Source of the DNA: Diphasiastrum complanatum
Lineage: Eukaryota; Streptophyta; Lycopodiopsida; Lycopodiales; Lycopodiaceae
Direction: 5' to 3'
Assembly (NCBI GenBank): GCA_029204225.1
Contig: CM055111.1
Location: forward strand, 44,249,815 to 44,313,814
DNA length: 64,000 nucleotides
Shown here: positions 10,590 through 21,933 of the stretch, piece after piece
Layout of the letters: the number at the start of each line of letters is the position of its first letter
How positions within the stretch are numbered: position 1 is the first letter of the stretch
Notes under the pieces: model-generated
Seen by the model: only the letters and a program-made list of their open reading frames with translations
Databases searched by the model: none
Told to the model about the DNA's origin: nothing
Translations under genes and position numbers: made by a program

Positions 10590-11770
10590 AAAAACACATA
10601 GAAATTGTATTTTCTCTCCATCCCCTGCGAATTAACCTTCTCCCACCTGGATTTAGCTAAATCTGTATTAGTGAAAGCTACTATTAGCTTGGCAGAGGTT
10701 ATCTCTTTAGGATCTGAGAGAAAACCGCCAAAAATAGTGAAAAAATCCATAAAAATTGTATTTCTCTCCATCTCCTGCGAATTAACCTTCGCCCACCTGG
10801 ATTTAGCTTAATCTATATTAGAGGAGGCTACTGTCATCTCAGAAAAGGTTATCTCTCTAGGATCTGAGAGAAAATTGCCAAAAATAGCAAAAATACCCAT
10901 AAAAAGTGCATTCTCTCTCTATCCCCTGAGAATTAACCTTTTCCCACCTGGATTTAGCTAAATCTATATTAGAGGAAGCTACTATCAGCTCGGCAAAGGT
11001 TATCTCTCTAGGAACTGAGGGAAAAACCGCTTAAAATATGAAAAAACCCATAAAAATTGCATTCTCTCTCTATCCCTTGCGAAATAACCATCGCCCACTT
11101 GGATTAACCTGAGTCAAAAAAATAGCAAAAAAACCCATAAAAAAGTGTATTCTCTCTCTATACCCTGGGAAATAGCCCTCGCCCACCTGGATTTAGCTAA
11201 ACATGTATTAGACGAGGCTACTACCAGCTCAACGAATGTTCTCTCTCTAGGATCTGAGAGAAAACTGTCAAAAATAGCAAAAAAACCAATAAAAAGTGCA
11301 TTCTCTCTCTATCCCTTGGGAAATAGCCCTCTCCCACCTTGATTAACCTGAGTCTATATAAAAAAGGGCTCAGAACGGCGAAGGTTATCTCTCTAGGATC
11401 TGAGAGAAAATTGTCAAAAATAACAAAAAAACCCATAAAAAGTTCATTCTCTCTCTCTCTCTCTATATATACCCTAGGAAATATCCCTCTCCCACCTGGA
11501 TTTAGCTAAACCTGTATTAGAGGAGGCTACTATCAGCTCAGTGAATGTTCTATCTCTAGAATCTGAGAGAAAACTGCCAAAAATAACAAAAGACCCATAA
11601 AAAGTGCATTCTCTCTTTATCCCCTGGGAAATAACCCTCACCCACCTGGATTAACCTGAATCTATATTAGAAAAGGCTAATCTCAGAACGACGAAGGTTA
11701 TCTCTCTAGGATATGAGAGAAAACTTCCAAAAATAAAAAAAAAAATCCAAAAAATACACTTTTTTCTTGA
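10590..11770 (+). repeat. Tandem array of about 151 bp units
   Basis: The phase marker ATTAACCTT (or AATA[G/A]CCCT) recurs at about 10631, 10781, 10932, 11083, 11171, 11322, 11479, 11630 and, weakly, 11791. Most steps are 150-157 bp, with one short 88 bp step. Each unit holds CCCACCTGGATTTAGCTAAA, then GGTTATCTCTCTAGGATCTG and a run with AAAACCCATAAAAA. The array fills the interior of the LTR element. Confidence 0.85.
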
Positions 11771-12072
11771 TTTTGTTAGATTTGCTCTGAATTAACCTTT
11801 GTTGATATTTTCCTAGTTAGATCTAACCCTGATCTGGCTTCCGTGAAATTTTTGTGATGACCCAATGGACAGATCTAGAAAGATATAAGAAAAAGTGGTG
11901 AAAAGTACTCAAAATTTGAGGTTTTTTAAGACCTGCAAAAACTGTCCATCAACAATCCTCTCAGACTTAAAAAACAGCTAAAAATGGGCAAAACTACACT
12001 AAAAATGAGCCTGTTCTCTTAATCTCCCTAAATCCGACGGTTCAAAACTCAATCGAGATTGGTAATAGTTGA

Positions 12073-12341
<269 letters not shown>

Positions 12342-12493
12342 TTTTCAGTCATACAATCTAGTTAGCATGTACTCATCCTGAAATTTCAGATGGATTCGCA
12401 ACCACAGTTTGCTCTAATGGTAGACAAATTCTATAAAGTCCTCAATCCAAGGATCCTATTCTAAGCATGCCAATCACAAGCAACACAAAGGAA

Positions 12494-12630
12494 CCTGATG
12501 GTGGACAAACAACCCAACCAAACCTAGATCGAACGGATCTAGCCCCCAAGCTATGGATCAATCACTCAGAGAGGAATGAGACATCACACTAGCAGCCTCC
12601 TGCCACCGGTCATGCAAGCATACACTAGTG
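12494..12630 (-). repeat. Chromovirus LTR fragment (LTR family A)
   Basis: This is the reverse complement of about 14950-15080: GATCGAACGGATCTAG, CCAAGCTATGGATCAATCAC and CATGCAAGCATACACTAGTG are shared. The same family provides the LTRs at 36072-36426 and 41036-41424. It ends sharply at 12630, where a fragment of the MITE at 13667-13880 begins. Confidence 0.75.
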
Positions 12631-12712
12631 ATTTGTAATTGTTTTATGAAGTTGAGATCTGTTAATATTTTTTGAGAACTTTATATAATTGTACTTTTTT
12701 TAGACACTTTTC
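12631..12712. repeat. Half-copy of the foldback element at 13667
   Basis: ATTTGTAATTGTTTTATGAA followed by GTTGAGATCTGTTAATA and the ATATAATTGTACTTTTTTT run matches the right arm of the palindromic element at 13667-13880. Only one arm is present. Confidence 0.65.
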
Positions 12713-13241
12713 CGTTAGCAATGGGATCAATCAGAGGAAATACTGGTTTTTACGACTTTTTGTTCTTTAGACAGTGATTTAGGTGGTTTTGTTGGCTGTC
12801 TTTTGCTTTTTAATGAGCTAGTTTTGGCTTGAATCAACAAAAAAGTAGGAAAGGAAGCACAAAAAAGACTAATCATTGGTTGTGAGTGTTGGCAGTTTTT
12901 ACAGAATTTGCCTGGTGGTTTCTTGATGATTTACAGGTTTACGCTGGATTTTTTGCCTAAACTAATAGTGTTTGCAGGTTATGTGAATCAGTAAAGCCAC
13001 TTGTTATGGTATGAATTACAAGGAAGTCTATCTAGTGGTGAAGGGAAAGACAGCCTGCAAATCTGTGGTGTGGAAAAATTTTGGCAGCATATAACCTGTT
13101 TTTCATGTTTAAGAAACTTTAATAGTGTGCAATCTGTAAAAGTGTGTTGCTTATGCATATAAGGAAAGCATGGCAATAGTGTCTGCATTCTACTTGCATC
13201 TGTGTTCTAAATGAAGAGCAGTATAAAAAGGTGGATGGCTT
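12713..13241. other. Non-coding stretch, nothing recognised
   Basis: No coding motif or repeat copy was recognised between the MITE fragment and the duplicated block at 13242. Confidence 0.45.
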
Positions 13242-13658
13242 CAAGCTTGAGAATTACATCAAAAAAGGAGTTCTTTAAAGATTTAAGCAAAGAAAACAAT
13301 TTTTAGCAAACAGTTCCACTAACCATTTTTGTGACATCGTCCATGGTCAAAGGGTAATCAAAATTACCTTCCAAGGAATCACAAAAAATCGGATTAATTA
13401 ATTTGTTCCAAAATTCAACAATATATCCTTAGAAATAGCTTGCCGGGTTTCCGGTTTTGTAAATTTGAGATATCCAAAAAAAGGGGTCATGACCAATATC
13501 TCAAATTTCCGACAAAACACCCGTTTTATGACTGATAGTATTTGGCATCACTAAGATTTACGGCCATACTATGGTCAACTGATCCAGTTAGTTTCAGATC
13601 TTCATTTTGGAATTGCCTGCGTCCCATACCACAGGTTCTTCCGCCACGAAGGCCCTCC
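13242..13658 (+). repeat. Direct duplication, copy 1 (about 420 bp)
   Basis: This block from CAAGCTTGAGAATTA to TTCCGCCACGAAGGC is repeated at 14117-14540 with few differences by eye. Shared runs include GCTTGCCGGGTTTCCGG and GGTCATGACCAATATCTC. Copy 2 leads straight into a chromovirus pol tail, so the unit may be decayed chromovirus interior. Confidence 0.85.
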
Positions 13659-13666
13659 ACTTTTTG

Positions 13667-13880
13667 ATCAAAGTGTCATAAAAAAGTACAATTATATGAA
13701 GTTCTCGGGAATTATTAACAAATTCCAACTTCATAAAACAATTACAAATCATACATTCTTTCGCCCCTTTTCAAAAAGATTGTGAAAAGGGATTTGTAAT
13801 TGTTTTATGAAGTTGGAATTTGTTAATAATTTTCGAGAAGTTCATATAATTGTACTTTTTTTTTTTTCTGACACTTTGAT
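13667..13880. mobile_element. MITE-like foldback, near-perfect 214 bp palindrome
   Basis: The left arm runs from ATCAAAGTGTCATAAAAA through AAATTCCAACTTCATAAAAC. The right arm is its reverse complement, ending TGACACTTTGAT. The arms are about 85 bp and the centre itself pairs (CCCCTTTTC against GAAAAGGG). No coding capacity. Half of a second copy lies at 12631-12712. The family cannot be assigned because the target-site duplication is unclear. Confidence 0.8.
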
Positions 13881-14116
13881 ATAATAGATTCCTCCTGGAA
13901 TCTTTGACCGATGTTTCTCCTTGATAATTCTCTGTTCTTCTTACTTCACTCCCTTTCCAAGAGAAAACAGCACGAGTTTCCAAGAGGTGCATATTAATCG
14001 AGAACTTTCAAGAAGAGACACGAGAAAATCCTTGTAAGTCAAAATAGAGGTGTTGCATCACTGTAAGTAAATACCAATAATGCCCCAACACATTGACCAA
14101 AGATCTTCTTTGTTAC

Positions 14117-14540
14117 CAAGCTTGAGAATTAACCCGTAAATTAGAAAAGGAGTTCTTTAAAGATTTAAGCAAGGAAAACACTTTTTTGAAAACAGTTCCA
14201 CTAACCATTTATGTGACATCGTCCATGGTCAAAGGGTAATCAAAATTACCTTCCAAGGAATCACAAAAAATCAGGTTAATTAATGTGTTAAAAAATTCAA
14301 CAATATATCCTAAAGAAATAGCTTGCCGGGTTTCCGGTTTTGTAAATTTGAGATATCCAAAAAAGGGGTCATGACCAATATCTCAAATTTCCGACAAAAC
14401 ACCCATTTTATGACCGATAGTATTTGGCATCACTAAGATTTACGGCCATACTATGGTCAACTGATCCAGTTAGTTTCAGATCTTCATTTTGGAATTGCCC
14501 ATGTCCCATACCACAAGTTCTTCCGCCACGAAGGCTCTCA
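14117..14540 (+). repeat. Direct duplication, copy 2 (about 420 bp)
   Basis: The second copy of the block at 13242-13658. It differs from copy 1 by scattered substitutions and short indels, and is followed 12 bp later by a chromovirus chromodomain tail on the same strand. Confidence 0.85.
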
Positions 14541-14552
14541 ATTTCCTGAGAT

Positions 14553-14642
14553 CTGGTTCGATGGATGGGATGTATGGACGATGATAATTCCTGGTAACAA
14601 GAGGGAAGCTTAAGTAGGTTCTTTTCTAGTTTTAAGTTCTGA
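14553..14642 (+). pseudogene. Chromovirus pol tail (chromodomain C-terminus) relic
   Basis: The frame from 14553 reads LVRWMGCMDDDNSW, then a TAA stop, then QEGSLSRFFSSFKF and a TGA. It is the plus-strand counterpart of the chromodomain end at 36455-36600, which reads LVRWRGCTDDDDSWEHEGSL. The chromodomain of this lineage is thought to steer insertion to heterochromatin. Only about 30 codons remain before the LTR. Confidence 0.75.
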
Positions 14643-14670
14643 GGACAGAACTTGAATAAGGTGAGAAGAA

Positions 14671-15085
14671 TGTCATGCCCATGAATGGTCTCGGGTAGCG
14701 TGTACACGCTAGGGCCCGGTAGACCAACAACCCATAAGTTAATTGTGACTATAAGGGAACTGGGGCCCTTATATGTACTTGGTCATAATTAATGGTCGTA
14801 GACCTAAACACTTGATGGTGGATTTGTATGGGTCTATAAGTGAGTCATTGGGAAACTGGATGATGTGGCCCAGATAGGTTGCAGAGGTGTCACAGTTTAC
14901 TACTAGTGGTGCATGGGGTTGGGAGGGTATAAGTATACCTATTGGGCTCTCACTAGTGTATGCTTGATTGCATGACCGGTGGTAGGATGTTGCTAGTGTG
15001 ATGCCTCATTCCTCTCTGAGTGATTGATCCATAGCTTGAGGGCCAGATCCGTTCGATCTAGGTTTGGTTGGGTTGGTTTGTCCAC
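14671..15085 (+). repeat. Chromovirus 3' LTR (family A), plus orientation
   Basis: It begins TGTCATGCCCATGA at 14671 after a purine-rich stretch and continues TGGTCTCGGGTAGCGTG, matching the reverse complement of 36072-36426. The body contains ACTACTAGTGGTGCATGGG and CACTAGTGTATGCTTGATT. It ends by running into an inverted copy of its own first 130 bp. Confidence 0.8.
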
Positions 15086-15087
15086 CA

Positions 15088-15220
15088 TCAAGTGTTTAGG
15101 CCTACAACCATTAATTATGACCATGTACATATAAGGGCCCCATCACAATTAACTTACGGGTTGTTGGTCTACCGGTCCCTAGCGTGGACACGCTACCCGA
15201 GACCAGTCATGGGCATGACA
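15088..15220 (-). repeat. Inverted LTR-family-A fragment
   Basis: This is the reverse complement of the first 130 bp of the LTR starting at 14671. It ends GAGACCAGTCATGGGCATGACA at 15220. With the preceding LTR it makes 14671-15220 a head-to-head arrangement bounded by TGTCATGCCC and GGGCATGACA. Confidence 0.8.
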
Positions 15221-15225
15221 AATTC

Positions 15226-17100
15226 GATAGTTTGAATTACCACTCGTGGAAATTCAAGATGAGAGTAGTAGTCATGGCCAAAGAACTTGGGAAATAGTCG
15301 ATGGAACTGAACTAATTCCTAGTGTCGATGAGCAAGCCATTTCCAAGGGGAAGCCTAGGGATGGCAAGGCTTTCGCCTTGATCACCCTTAACATCTCCGA
15401 CACACAGATTGGCCATATTAGAAAATCCAATTCTCGAAAGAAGCTTGGCATATATTGAATACACTATATGAAGTGAGAGATGTCACTTCAAAGCTGCATC
15501 TGAGGAGAAAGTTCTTCTCTCTCAAAATGTCAGAAGGTGATTCTGTTCAAAATCACATTAATCAATTTAAGACAATGTGGAGTAGATGGTGGCAATAGAT
15601 TTAGTGATCGGAGACTCCGACATTGTAATGACCTTGTTGTCAAGTTTTGAATGGTTCCTTGATTCTGGAGCAATGCAGAACATGACAAGCCATCAAGAAT
15701 GGTTCACCGATTATTCGGCCTATAGCACCAAGAAGTTCATTCACCTTGGAGACAACAGCTCACACAGAATTGAAGGTGAAGTATTGTCAAACTAAATTTT
15801 TAGAATGGAATGTCGAAAATGATACTGAATGTATTATATGTCCCGAACTTGACGACGAATCTTTTGTCGGTCAGTCAAATTACAGATTTAGGACATAAGG
15901 GTGGAGTTTCAGATAGATTATGGCAAATTCTTGATAAGAGCAGGAGAGTTCTTGCACTTAGAAAGAGACAGAGATATCTCTATAGGCTTAGTCATTGTAA
16001 TTCTGTAACTGATCGTGCTTTAAGCAGTTTAGCATCTATCAATAAAGAATTGACTTGGCATTATAGACTTGGTCACCTTAATCATGTATTAATAGGTAAC
16101 ATGTCTAGACATACTTTAGTTCGAGATTTAGACTATAAAATTGTCGACCTTTCTGTTTGCCAAAATTGTATCATAGGAAAGCATGCAAGAAGGCCATTTA
16201 AGTCGAATCAGGAACACATATCGAAAGATTTGCTAGACATTGTGCATACTGATATATGTGGCCCAATGCAAACACCATCATTGCTTGGTACAAAATTCTT
16301 TATAACTTTTATAGATGACTATTCTAAAAGAACTACTGTATATTTTCTGAAACACAAATCTGAAGCTTTTGAATTCTTCAAGAAGTACAAGGAAAATGTC
16401 GAGTTGTAGACATGCAAGAAGATTAAAGCACTAAGGAACGACAATAGTGGTGAATACATCTCAAAAGAATTCAAAGACTACTGCTCAGCTAACGACATCG
16501 AGCAATAGTTCGCTGCTTCCTATTCTCCACAGTCGAATGGACTGACAAAAAGGAAGGAGTCTGCCAAATGCATGATAACTCATACTTGTTGCCCAAATCG
16601 TTCTAGAAACATGCTGTTTAGACAGCAACTCACGTGCAGAATCGATGTATAACTAAAGGCCTCCTTTACAACAAAACCTCTCATGAAGTCTGGACAGGAT
16701 GCAAGCCTTCATTGAAGCACTTGAGAGTATTTGGATGCACTGCCTATACTCATGTCCCGAAGGACAATAGAAAGAAACTAGATGAGCATTCGTTCAAAAC
16801 AATTTTTGTTGGCTACTATGCTTCCAATGGAATGTATTGACTATAACCTGTAAACTTTTTACTAACAGGGATGTGACTTTTATAGAAAACCAGTTTAATG
16901 ATTTGAAGGGCAAGGACCAGATGCAGTGTACAATTTTTGCCCTGACAACTGATTCTTTTTGGAAGACAATTTCTATTCCTTCTAGTAGTCACTCTGTACA
17001 ATCGAAACCATAATAAGAAGACGAGGCTGCAATTCAATGAGCCATACTCCCATCTTGAGATGTACTCCTATTAATGTTCCAAGAAACTTACCGATCACAT
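15226..17100 (+). pseudogene. Degenerate copia gag-protease-integrase relic
   Basis: Gag traces are YHSWKFKMRVVVMAKELW near 15235 and KFFSLKMSEGDSVQNHINQF at about 15500-15575. The protease (15586-15795) keeps LDSGAMQNMT, EWFTDYSAYS and FIHLGDNSS. Integrase (15810-16409) has LLSVSQITDLG, CQNCIIGKHARR, the first catalytic D in HTDICGP and FITFIDDYSK. The second D lies in a NDNSGEYIS segment after a TAG at 16407-16409. The third position reads GLTKRKE instead of the usual G-x-x-E-R-K, so the catalytic Glu is lost. The later part (16634-16840) has HEVWTGCKPSLKHLRVFGC. At least three frameshifts or stops are present. RT and RNase H are missing. Confidence 0.82.
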
Positions 17101-18002
17101 TCGTTGTCCTATGTGTCTGCATGCATGTACCAATCATTTTGTCGTTCGTTCCAATGTCGTGTGTTTTTATTCCTTATTGTTTCCATTTTCTTTCTTTTTC
17201 TAGATTAAGTATGATTGCTTGCAAGTTCAGTAATCAGTATAAAAGAGAGAATCAGTGTCAAGATCTATCACCACATCAGCCCTCCGTTCACTATAGAAAA
17301 TAGATCAAAGTGCTAGAAAACAACATCAACTGAGTCAAAGAAACTCACACAGAACCCTCCAGCCCTCCATCATCCTTCTAGAACACATTTGTCACTAGGG
17401 CGAGTTTTGTTACAACTAAGATTAGGTCAAAATTTTGGTTATAGTGAAAATTCATCATTTTTGACAAAGTCGATCCAAAAATAGTGATTTTTGTCACAGA
17501 TAAAACTTGCAGATACTGCAATGGACATTTTCAGGTCAATCAGATCACATCTAACTCCTGTGCGAGTTTGTTTGGGGAACTTCAAAAAATTAGTAAAGAA
17601 ATCTCAAGAGGAAAACTCACACACTATGCTGATAGTTCCTACTGAACTCGCATAGGCAACTAGGAACTTGCCCATAGTGTGGAAATGCTAAAGTTGGTTT
17701 AAAAAGTTTTCATTAGGTTCAATTTTTATCAAAATCGGAGTCAAAATGGGTTGGAGCTGTCAGAAACTTGCACAAACTCGCACAACTATTTGCAATTATG
17801 ATCAAAACTTGCTAGCTAAAACTCGCCCAAGTCCAAAGGTACTTTTTGGGAAATTCTCAAAAAAAATTGGTCAAGGAAAACAAACTCGCATAACACCTCT
17901 GCCACATCATCAAAACTCGTGGACAATATAGTTGGATTGCCCTCTATACGGCAATTTCTCTGTTAGATCTGCGAGTTCCCAAATTTTTAGCTTCAAAAAG
18001 GC
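17101..18002. other. Non-coding stretch with repeated AACTCGC motif
   Basis: No pol or host coding motif is visible. The short word AACTCGC or its neighbours (ACTCGCAC, ACTCGCAT) recurs between 17500 and 17900. It may be an LTR or promoter region for the frame at 18182, but no LTR pair was found. Confidence 0.4.
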
Positions 18003-18010
18003 TATAAATA
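18003..18010 (+). promoter_or_regulatory. TATA box candidate
   Basis: TATAAATA within GGCTATAAATAGGGC matches the plant TATA consensus. It lies about 170 nt before the ATG of the frame at 18182, a normal spacing for a leader of about 140 nt. Confidence 0.45.
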
Positions 18011-18181
18011 GGGCTCCATGGTCCTTGTGTGACTTCATTCCATTGGTGCTCATATATCACCTGCGTGCTAAAGCAAGCCTGTATCCTCTGCAAACTCGAT
18101 TGCCATGCCACAAACCACACAATAGCATCTAGTTGGGAGCAGAAATCGGTTTGAAAGCGACCTAAGTTATGCAAATTCACA

Positions 18182-19456
18182 ATGGAAATTCATTTAGTGG
18201 CCATTCCACAGCTTGCAAAGAAGATCGAATCCACTCGAGCATTGTTGGCCAAATTGAATATCCATCTTTCTGCGTGCAACGCCCCATAGTGAGAATGTGT
18301 CGTACGAGTGGCCTATTCGACATTTGATGCAGAAAATGAGACCTTTAGGATTCTGTTAGGCCAAAATGAAGATATCATATCACTGGATTCTTTGGTGATG
18401 GAGGCCATTGGATTTCCAGATGATGGCGAGACAATTCATGGGACCGACACTTCATACGGCCAGCATTACCTGACGTCCATGCTCAACAACAACAACTCAA
18501 CAAATATCATCACCAATGATGGCTACGCCATCTACTTCATCAAGGATAAAGAGCTACGAGAAGCAACAAAATTGATACAACTGTTGATTAAAGTCCAGAA
18601 TCCCAGAATGGACGAATATCTCCCTTGCGATTTATTCGCTTTATCCTTCACATTGGGGCAGTAGGACATCCAACATTACAAGTGGGTGGATAAGCTGGCA
18701 AGCAAGCTACAAGCAACTTTAAAAGCAAAGAAGGCCGTCACAAAGGTGGGGTATATCCTCGCCATGGTACTAAACCATCAGCTGGGGGCACAATGTCCAC
18801 AACACATAATCAATATCGCTGCAAAGTATCCGGACGTGCCACATCAGGCTACCCTACCTGCACAAACCTTTAAACGCATGTTACCTGAGGGAGAATCGCC
18901 CACACGACTCACGCGAAGAAGAAAGGCCAGTAGAGCAAGTAAGGATCAATAGTCAGAAGTAGCAGACGACACAGCTCAACAACAACAACAGAATGAGCAA
19001 GAGGTAGCGTACCTAGGTGGAGATGGCCACACGGGAGATGACTCAAGCACCTTTGACGCAACAACGGTGGCTCAGTATTCCGCCAAATTGGAACAGATCC
19101 TCGCAAGTACGGGCCGCCCAAACAACACTTATAACAACAGGGCCTGTCATACAGTAGCAGATTCCAGCAAGAACCAACACAGATCAGGGAGTCTCATTTG
19201 TTGCCACTAGGATCCACTGCGGTTCCCACATCAACCTCACTCCTCTTTACCACCCCTATCACCATTACCGTGTCTTTACCATCCATCTCCTACCCCCAAA
19301 TCACCACCCCCACTCAGAACCACCACCCCTACCTCTTCCACTTCATTCTATTTTGCTTTTGATTTAGATTTTCCTTCGCTGCCCAACTCCTCCAAACTAC
19401 TAAAGTGGCAGGTTTATTACAATGTCCAAAAGGTATACATGTATAGGCATAAATAG
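18182..19456 (+). pseudogene. Unrecognised long reading frame with five in-frame stops
   Basis: I do not recognise this protein. One frame runs from ATG 18182 to TAG 19454-19456, about 424 codons, and is interrupted only by TAG 18287, TGA 18290, TAG 18662, TAG 18950 and TAG 19208. No frameshift is needed. The N-terminal part starts MEIHLVAIPQLAKK; the middle has LITNDGYAIYF-like globular sequence (TNIITNDGYAIYFIKDKE) and ALVLNHQLG-like helices. The C-terminal part has a QQQQQ run, then a Pro/Ser/Thr-rich tail. All five stops could come from a single C-to-T change in CAG or CGA. It lies beside a copia relic but shows no gag, pol or transposase motif. It may be an element-encoded accessory protein or a dead host gene. 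Confidence 0.5.
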
Positions 19457-20004
19457 TATACAATAACTTAGTATGTACTTTTATTCATTATCTCATCCCC
19501 ATCAATGGTGCCAAGAATTCAGGTTTTCTAATGTCTCATTGAATCAATATAGAGTTTTAACTATAGTATATAAAATTTTGATCCCCAAAGAGATGGTTAA
19601 TGACTAATAATATCAATATAAGTACCTTGTTGTAGTAAAAAGGATTCATCGACTAATGTTTATAATAGGCATCCAAGTAACACCATTTCATTAGGGTAAA
19701 ATAATGATTCTCAATGCATCATTCTTTCATCAAAAACAACAAATGAACATTTAGAAATTTTGGCAAAGAATTGATGAGTGACCAGAGGAAAGATGAGACA
19801 TAGGAAATATTGAAATTCTAGTTACATTTGTCTTTTGTGACTTAAGTACTATTCAGATAAGAAAGGAGTCATGCAACATGGAAAATTATAATAAAATAGG
19901 TTGGGCATTTGTTGCATGACTTGTAACCAGAACAATAGATGAAAAAGAGGTGGTTGTAAAGCATTTACATAAATCAATACTGACAAGAATCAATTAAACA
20001 ATCA
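19457..20004. other. Non-coding stretch, nothing recognised
   Basis: AT-rich sequence without a coding motif, primer site or repeat copy that I can identify. Confidence 0.45.
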
Positions 20005-20290
20005 GTCACCACAACAATCTTGTAGGGTTGCCATCCAAGCACAACAATCTTGTAGGATTGACGTCCAAGCAACAAGAAGGTTCTAAAGGGCAACTTTCAA
20101 TTTCATTCAAACAACAACAATCTTGTAGGGCAACCGTCCAAGAAGCAACAAGGTCCTAAAAGGCAACTTTCAACTTTGTCCAAACAACAATATTCATGAG
20201 GGGCAACCATTCAAACAACAACAATGTCCCAAAGGCAAGCCTTCAATTTAGGGCAACAATCCAAGCATCAATAAGGCTCCGAAGGGCTGG
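20005..20290 (+). repeat. Degenerate tandem repeat around CAACAATCTTGTAGGG
   Basis: ACAACAATCTTGTAGG followed by TTGCCATCCAAGCA-like and AAGGTTCTAAAGGGCAACTT-like pieces recurs at least five times with drift. Units are irregular, roughly 35-80 bp. Confidence 0.6.
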
Positions 20291-20799
20291 CCTGCAAACT
20301 CCATTCCCTATAAAACAATGATCACCCAACTGCACAAACATATCCTCAAGTGAGCATATGTAAATGGGGATTCTAGCTTGGTTGGGTAAACCTTAAAGTC
20401 AAGATCTTGTCCACCATGCTACCCATTATTCAATATATTTTAAAATTGTCACATAGAGGCATGACTAAATCTATATCATGAATAGAAGCATGATGAAGCT
20501 GATATTTGCTCCATCACTTTGCTAATGGGTGACCACCAAAGTAGATGTGGAAGTTGGATGTATCCTTTTTCTTTGGGTGAGCATATAAGCAACCGTGAAT
20601 GCCAAGGGAGTATAGTGACATCATTATCGAGGAGTTGAGGAACGCGGAGGCAGGTGGATACTTTGAAGCATTCATATGGTGACGGGCCATGACTGCCGTA
20701 AAAACCGGGGTTGCATATTCCCTTGGAGGAAGTTGGATGTTGTAAAGCTTCACATGGTGGGCCATGACTTTTTGGGTTTTTTCCCCTTAGTCCTTCACC

Positions 20800-21200
20800 G
20801 TCATCTACACTTAGTTATTTATTCCCTTTGTAGATGCACCCTAGCCACCCTTCTCTCAAGTTAGCTCGCGCTGTTCTCGAAATTTGTTCTATGGCGACTG
20901 TGACCCCACGCCACGGGCCATCCACGATCGTATCGCTATCGCACAAGCGCATCAGCAGCTTCTCTTTCTCCGCTTGTAAGTTGTGATCGATACACGCGGT
21001 ACGACCAAACGCGATGCTCATGCTCCCAATTTCAAAAGATGGATCCGCTGCCTTTTAAAGTACAGAGGTGAAGGAAGGAGGGGAGGGCTTTGCCGTGAGA
21101 GCCCGGAAAAAGCTAGTGGGGACCGGCGGATGTATGCGTGGCGCTGTGGCCCTGGGCCTGATTTAGTGGATATCGGCAGCTGTTGAGGAACATGCGAGCA
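20800..21200. other. CpG-rich, non-repetitive segment, possible host promoter or first exon
   Basis: This stretch is richer in GC and in CpG than its surroundings and has no match to the repeat families in the window. On the plus strand ATG 20891 opens MATVTPRHGPSTIVSLSHKR and meets a consensus donor GTAAGT at 20976. On the minus strand an ATG at 21021 opens 68 codons to 20815. I recognise neither product. Confidence 0.35.
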
Positions 21201-21395
21201 GTTGCATTGTTCACGTCACGCATGCCCCTTCCCATATCTTCTTTTTTAAGTTCGGATGAGAAGTATTTTCAGCATCTTGAACTCATTCGCAGCAAATATG
21301 CCAGACACCAGGTCCGTAATTTGAAGGAAAGAACGGTGGCCGAGAGTTTGTACTCTTGCAAAAGACAAAAGATCGCTCCTAGTTTGGGTTCTTAA
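21189..21395 (+). CDS. Hypothetical short frame, possible exon of a host gene
   Basis: From the ATG near 21192 the frame encodes about 68 residues beginning MRAVALFTSRMPLPISS and later KYARHQVRNLKERTVAE. No known domain was recognised. It sits between the CpG-rich segment and the candidate exon at 21934, so the three could belong to one host gene or pseudogene. The evidence is only the open frame and the lack of repeat similarity. Confidence 0.25.
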   Translation, partial: NMRAVALFTSRMPLPISSFLSSDEKYFQHLELIRSKYARHQVRNLKERTVAESLYSCKRQKIAPSLGS

Positions 21396-21933
21396 TATCT
21401 ATCTAAACGTACCTTTTTTTAGCATACAGCTATAGGATGTGAAGTCTTCTTATAAGGCCTGATGTACCTGACCCGGTTATATGTACAAATTTGCACAAAC
21501 GTTGATTGGTGATGCATCTGCAGAAATATGATCTGTATCTCTTGTCTCCTATGCATGTTTGCGAAATTAGTCACGGTCGTAAACTGGACGTTTCTCTTGT
21601 GAACTTGAGGCATCTGCAAGAACGACATTCAGATATCTGATACCCTTCCTAGGAAACTTGCATAAGTCCCCAAATGCATTTAACCGTCAACAAATCAAAT
21701 AATAAATTCAGGACTACCGAAATCTATAAAGAGCCTTCTTCGAATCAGAGCTGCGGAAGTAGCTTTGCAGTCCACCGACCAGGAAGACATTAGCAGTCCA
21801 TGCATGTGTTCTGTTCATTTCTCAGACTATTGAATTTCATGAACTTATTTGACACACCAAATTTTTAGAAATCTTCCATTCCACAGTCTCTTTAGTTTCA
21901 AAGTCGTTAACTCTTGGCTTTTTTTGTCTGCAG

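Noticed and set aside
20005-20290. Possible CRISPR or regulatory array from CAACAATCTTGTAGGG
   Set aside because: Units drift strongly in length and sequence, as in a decaying tandem repeat; there is no constant repeat with unique spacers.
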